The position numbers and the translations under genes are program-made. Shown piece by piece: positions 6,148-9,390 of a DNA stretch of 9,390 nucleotides (the stretch's first letter is position 1; each line of letters starts with the position of its first letter). The notes beneath the pieces are model-generated. The model did not search any database. It saw only the letters and a list, made by a program, of their open reading frames with translations, and had not been told where the DNA came from. Source of the DNA: Bacteroidales bacterium (GTDB lineage Bacteria > Bacteroidota > Bacteroidia > Bacteroidales > UBA12077). The stretch spans positions 1 to 9,390 of the forward strand of contig JAUVUS010000063.1 of assembly GCA_030600865.1 (NCBI GenBank), given 5' to 3'.

Positions 6148-7047
6148 TTAGTTTTTAACAATTGTTTTTCTTAATTCAATAATCTTAGATTTTACAGATT
6201 CAAAATCATCCATATCATAAACAACTTCGTCTCCTCCTTTGAAAACCAAGTGATTTTGCTCATCTTTCTGAACACTTACATCAACATGTTTTTTACATTT
6301 ATCCATAAAATATTTAATCGAGTCAAGCTGCTCAATCGTTGGTTTAATATCGGGGTCTTCTTTATATTGAGATAAAAAATCGTAAAGATTATCTATTATA
6401 ATACTTTGCTCAAGAATTTTTTCGTTAATCACCTTTGAATCTTCATAATTGATACTATTAACCGCCAGATAAAGTGACTCAACAATAGATCCTGTATAAA
6501 TCAGAACTAAAGTTTTATTTCTATTTGTATATTCTAATTCGTCCTTTATTTCATTAATCGATTCTTTAATAATAGAACAAAGAGAATCTTTATTATTGAT
6601 ATTAGTTTCAATATTGAAAAATAAATCAGGGCTTTGAATATTGCTTAATTCCAAATTTTTACTCATTTTCAGAATAGTCTTAAAGTATTCTATTGCCAAA
6701 ACATTTTTTTCATTCAGTATTAAATAAGCCATATCTGCAAAATAGACCCCGATATTGAGTGCGATGATATTTGATTCAAAAACCTGATCGGCAGAGCTTA
6801 ATGGGTTAATTAAATCTGGTTTTAGTTCAAATTTGTCAATAAAAATCTCATTAAATATTTCATCAGGGTCAGGTACCGAATAAACCATTGCCATAATTGA
6901 ATCAGAAATTAGTTCGTAATCGTCAGGGTCTGATTGTGCCTTATTCTGCTCTTTCTTATTATCGTTAACACACATCGAAAATATTAAAGCTGCCAGTAGC
7001 AGTATTAGTATTTTAAAAAATTGTTGCGTTGAATTTCTATTTTTCAT
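6148..7047 (-). CDS. Membrane-anchored or lipoprotein-like exported protein coupled to the ABC transporter
   Basis: This 299-aa protein has an N-terminal hydrophobic segment (residues 13-25) followed by Cys26. The context FSM-C is a poor lipobox because of Met at -1, so it could be either a lipoprotein or an uncleaved signal anchor. A low-complexity Asn/Lys/Gln/Asp linker (27-45) follows, typical of lipoproteins. The globular part (about 50-299) is helical by composition and is the paralogue of the 282-aa protein encoded at 3821-4669. Shared marks are PDPDEIF (59-65), INP (80-82), LNIGVYFADMAY (97-108), IETNI (146-150), TGSIVES (185-191), KEDPDI (229-234) and FKGG (269-272). Its ATG overlaps the stop codon of the ABC transporter gene (TGATG, 7045-7049), which implies translational coupling and stoichiometric production. 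It probably acts outside the inner membrane with the transporter; the function is unknown. Confidence 0.8.
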   Translation of the reverse strand: MKNRNSTQQFFKILILLLAALIFSMCVNDNKKEQNKAQSDPDDYELISDSIMAMVYSVPDPDEIFNEIFIDKFELKPDLINPLSSADQVFESNIIALNIGVYFADMAYLILNEKNVLAIEYFKTILKMSKNLELSNIQSPDLFFNIETNINNKDSLCSIIKESINEIKDELEYTNRNKTLVLIYTGSIVESLYLAVNSINYEDSKVINEKILEQSIIIDNLYDFLSQYKEDPDIKPTIEQLDSIKYFMDKCKKHVDVSVQKDEQNHLVFKGGDEVVYDMDDFESVKSKIIELRKTIVKN

Positions 7048-9390
7048 CAGCTTTTTAATTTAGATAATATGATAAATTTTAGTTTACCTCCAATTTTTAA
7101 AAATACATTTTGCATTAATGAAATATACAAAATCAAATTCATTAGCCAAATAATACCCAGATTAAAAACAAAGGTACTTATAGAATTACCTGAAATAATT
7201 TTTTCAGGAGCTAAAAAATGAGATCTTCCATTTTTCTTTATTGGTTTTGTATATATTGGTGCATTCGTTCTAATCAGGGTATTGTTTATTTTAGTTAAAA
7301 AATTATCTTCATATTTTTCTGATAAATAATGTCTTAATTTTTTATTGTAGAAGACTTGCTTCATGATTAAATAATCTGATCCAATTTCCTGAATCTTTTT
7401 ATCTCTATTATTTAGTAAATGATTATAATTTTGCTCGTATTTGTTTTTTAATATTCTAAGTGTATTTTTTGATGTTTTAATATCCGCTAAAAAAGAATCA
7501 GACTCCATGTTTAATTTAGCAGGAAAGTTCTCAGCCGGCATATCGTAAGCATTTATTGTATTTTGGTATAACTGCACTAATTGTGTTACAGTACTTTCAT
7601 CTTTATTTTTGCAAGCTAGTTCTATTTCTTCTAAAATATTTTCCAGTTCAGGGATTAAAAAGACTATTAAATATTTAGATTCATTAATATCCCTATCCAA
7701 ATCAAAAAAGTTTTTTGCCAATTTGTTATTCTTAAACTGATTAACAGTCAGGCTTTCAAAAGCCCATCTTGTCACCATTAGATCTGCTATTACAGGTGTT
7801 GCTATATGAGCTTTAAATCCTTTATTGATTTTGTGATATTCAATAATTATACCTCCTAACAAAATTTGAGGAATTACAATTAAGGGGATCGATATATAAA
7901 TTGCAATGGCAGATCTTAGAGAAGAAGATAAATTTAAACCTAACAAATTACCAAAACAAAAAACACTAAAAAGAATCAACCAGAAATCTGAAAGAACATC
8001 TTTTATTTCTAATATTTTATTTCCTACAAGAATAAAAAGACATGCTTGTAAAGCTGAAATAGAAATTAAGTATGCTACTTTTGAATTGATATATGCAAAC
8101 CTGCTTAAACCGAGAAATTTTTCACGCATTAGCTGAATTCTATCTCCAATAATTTCCTCGGCACTAACGGTAAGTCCCAGGAATAAAGCAACAATAACAC
8201 TCATAAAAATATAAGCCGGAATATTATCGTTCAGATAATAAATATACTTATCCGGATTATCCGGTGTACCCGATATAAATTTAGAAAAATAACTTAGTAT
8301 TAAAGCAAGCAATGGTGCTTCTGTGGTTACCAACAAAACATATTGAAGGTTTCTCCATTTCGAATAAATATTTCTTTTTAAATATGTTTTGAACTGGCTC
8401 CATCTGCTTACATTTTTTGTATTATTAAGAAAGTGCTCTGAAACTTCATTTTCCTCGGAAGCTTTTTGAATTAAATTTGATAATTGGCCTTTGTAAAACA
8501 GATGCCATTCCTCCGGCTTAACAACTCTTTCAATCTCGTTGTGTGCATTGATTCTGGCCTCTTCAATTAGTTCAAAGATTTGACCTGCATCAACATATCC
8601 ACAAGTCGGGCATTTGGTTGACAAAGGGTTTATTAATTTCTTGTTCGTTTTAAAATATGAAATAGCATTTGCAGGATTCCCAAAGTAAATTGGTATGCCA
8701 CCTTCATCGAGAATCAAAATTTGATCCAGGCTTGTAAAAATTTCGGATGATGGTTGATGCAATGTCGTTATAACAAGTTTTCCCTGATAACTCTGTTCTT
8801 TTAATAATCTTATAATATTTAACGATTCTGTATAAGATAATCCTGAAGTGGGTTCGTCTAAAATTAGAATCTGCGGATCACGTAATAATTCCAATGCTAC
8901 ATTCATCCTTTTTCTCTGTCCGCCGCTAATGTTCCTGTTTAATGCAGAACCAATTAATCTGTTTTTGATTGGGAATATCCCAATTTCTTCAAGCAGATTA
9001 TTTATTTTTACTTGTCTTTCAGTTTCAGATAAACCTGTAGTACTAAGTTCTGAATAGAATTTAATATTTTCATTTACAGTAAGATTCTCAATAAAATAAT
9101 CATCTTGTGGTACAAAACCAATAATCTTATTTAATGTATCATTTTTATATACGTTTTCATTATTAATTAATACCTGTCCTGTTTGAGGTTCAATTAATCC
9201 GGAAATTATCTTCAATAAAGTAGTTTTTCCTGTTCCACTGGCTCCCAATATGCCAATTAAATTACCTCCTTGCGAATGAATATTAATATTTCCTATGCCC
9301 TGATCTGAATTTTTATATCTAAAGAAAATATTGTTAACCTGAAGATTAATAGGCTCAAATTCTTCTTTACGATTAATTTGGAAGCTAATA
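7047..9390 (-). CDS. ABCG-like ABC transporter, ATPase fused to permease (5' end outside window)
   Basis: The frame stays open to the right edge, so the N-terminus is missing; 780 residues are visible. Numbered from the edge: Walker A GASGTGKTT (49-57), Q-loop Gln95, signature NISGGQRKR (153-161), Walker B ILILDEPTSGL (174-184) and H-loop His211 (TTLHQPS). The order ATPase-then-permease and the SGGQRKRMNVALELL signature are ABCG-like. A CPTCG pair (260-264) lies in the linker. Hydrophobic segments near 351-372, 392-412, 439-459, 469-487, 494-517 and 738-759 give six membrane spans, with an ABCG-type coupling helix (SAEEIIGDRIQLMREKFLG) after span 2. About 220 residues separate spans 5 and 6. 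Substrate is unknown; ABCG relatives mostly export lipids or hydrophobic compounds. Bacteroidota homologues often carry an extra N-terminal domain, which here would lie beyond the edge. A TTG at 9248 is inside Walker A and is not a start. Confidence 0.88.
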   Translation of the reverse strand, partial: ISFQINRKEEFEPINLQVNNIFFRYKNSDQGIGNINIHSQGGNLIGILGASGTGKTTLLKIISGLIEPQTGQVLINNENVYKNDTLNKIIGFVPQDDYFIENLTVNENIKFYSELSTTGLSETERQVKINNLLEEIGIFPIKNRLIGSALNRNISGGQRKRMNVALELLRDPQILILDEPTSGLSYTESLNIIRLLKEQSYQGKLVITTLHQPSSEIFTSLDQILILDEGGIPIYFGNPANAISYFKTNKKLINPLSTKCPTCGYVDAGQIFELIEEARINAHNEIERVVKPEEWHLFYKGQLSNLIQKASEENEVSEHFLNNTKNVSRWSQFKTYLKRNIYSKWRNLQYVLLVTTEAPLLALILSYFSKFISGTPDNPDKYIYYLNDNIPAYIFMSVIVALFLGLTVSAEEIIGDRIQLMREKFLGLSRFAYINSKVAYLISISALQACLFILVGNKILEIKDVLSDFWLILFSVFCFGNLLGLNLSSSLRSAIAIYISIPLIVIPQILLGGIIIEYHKINKGFKAHIATPVIADLMVTRWAFESLTVNQFKNNKLAKNFFDLDRDINESKYLIVFLIPELENILEEIELACKNKDESTVTQLVQLYQNTINAYDMPAENFPAKLNMESDSFLADIKTSKNTLRILKNKYEQNYNHLLNNRDKKIQEIGSDYLIMKQVFYNKKLRHYLSEKYEDNFLTKINNTLIRTNAPIYTKPIKKNGRSHFLAPEKIISGNSISTFVFNLGIIWLMNLILYISLMQNVFLKIGGKLKFIILSKLKS

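Larger units (their letters stand above)
2301..9390. mobile_element. Putative integrative element or genomic island, left end only
   Basis: The proposed left boundary is the tRNA-Asp 3' fragment, with an intact tyrosine recombinase gene beside it reading inward. Because the displaced 3' fragment and its terminator are on the left, chromosomal sequence should lie left of 2301 and the element should lie to the right, ending at an intact tRNA-Asp gene outside the window. No second copy of the 16-bp core was seen here, so at least 7 kb would belong to the element, including the ABC transporter operon. No conjugation, replication, phage structural or excisionase genes are visible. The right edge given is simply the window end. 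The alternative is a decayed element where only the integrase remains. Confidence 0.4.

Noticed and set aside
7906..9057. Plus-strand open frames inside the ABC transporter gene (7906-8136 and 8848-9057)
   Set aside because: They are antisense to conserved transporter sequence, including the signature and Walker B region; shadows.
9246..9248. TTG as a start codon of the ABC transporter gene
   Set aside because: It lies within the conserved Walker A lead-in (GILGASGTGKTT), and the frame with good ABC sequence continues upstream to the window edge.
1..9390. CRISPR array, rRNA, complete tRNA or insertion sequence
   Set aside because: No regularly spaced repeats, rRNA motifs, full tRNA cloverleaf, transposase or paired terminal inverted repeats were seen on either strand.

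Overview
The window looks like part of a Bacteroidota genome, probably a member of the Bacteroidales/Marinilabiliales or a relative. The evidence is A/T-rich coding DNA, TTTG/TAnnTTTG-type promoters, almost no Shine-Dalgarno sequences, large surface lipoproteins, and protein families typical of that phylum (SiaC/DUF1987, an ABCG-like half transporter with a CPTCG pair, a NLVxNPSFE secreted domain and a Bacteroidota-type tyrosine recombinase). Genus-level placement cannot be made from the sequence.

Left part (1-2300), probably chromosomal flank. The 3' end of a siaC-like gene (+) faces a 585-aa lipoprotein gene (-) with two fibronectin-III-like domains and a seven-bladed propeller-like C-terminal region. 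The 180-bp space between them holds a GC-rich palindrome and two hairpins. Upstream of the lipoprotein gene are its probable promoter and then a strong minus-strand terminator (2253-2289). Just beyond that is a 16-nt fragment identical to what I remember as the 3' end of a Bacteroidota tRNA-Asp gene (2301-2316). No tRNA body is attached to it.

Element start (2301-3726). The tRNA fragment, a pair of phased 8-bp repeats, a promoter overlapping an 11-bp tandem repeat, and an intact tyrosine recombinase gene together look like one end (attL or attR) of an element integrated into a tRNA-Asp gene. The geometry predicts that the element runs rightward, past the window edge, to an intact tRNA copy. 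No second copy of the fragment was seen in the window.

Right part (3821-9390). A minus-strand operon encodes an ABCG-like ABC transporter (5' end outside the window), a membrane-anchored or lipoprotein-like protein coupled to it by a TGATG overlap, and a small four-cysteine secreted protein, closed by a hairpin terminator. Downstream are a secreted NPSFE-domain protein on the minus strand and, convergent with it, a plus-strand gene that is a paralogue of the operon's lipoprotein-like gene. The whole block appears devoted to the cell envelope: one exporter, two paralogous exported helical proteins and two small exported beta proteins. Its function is unknown, and it is the best candidate for an undescribed system in the window, possibly carried as cargo of the integrated element.
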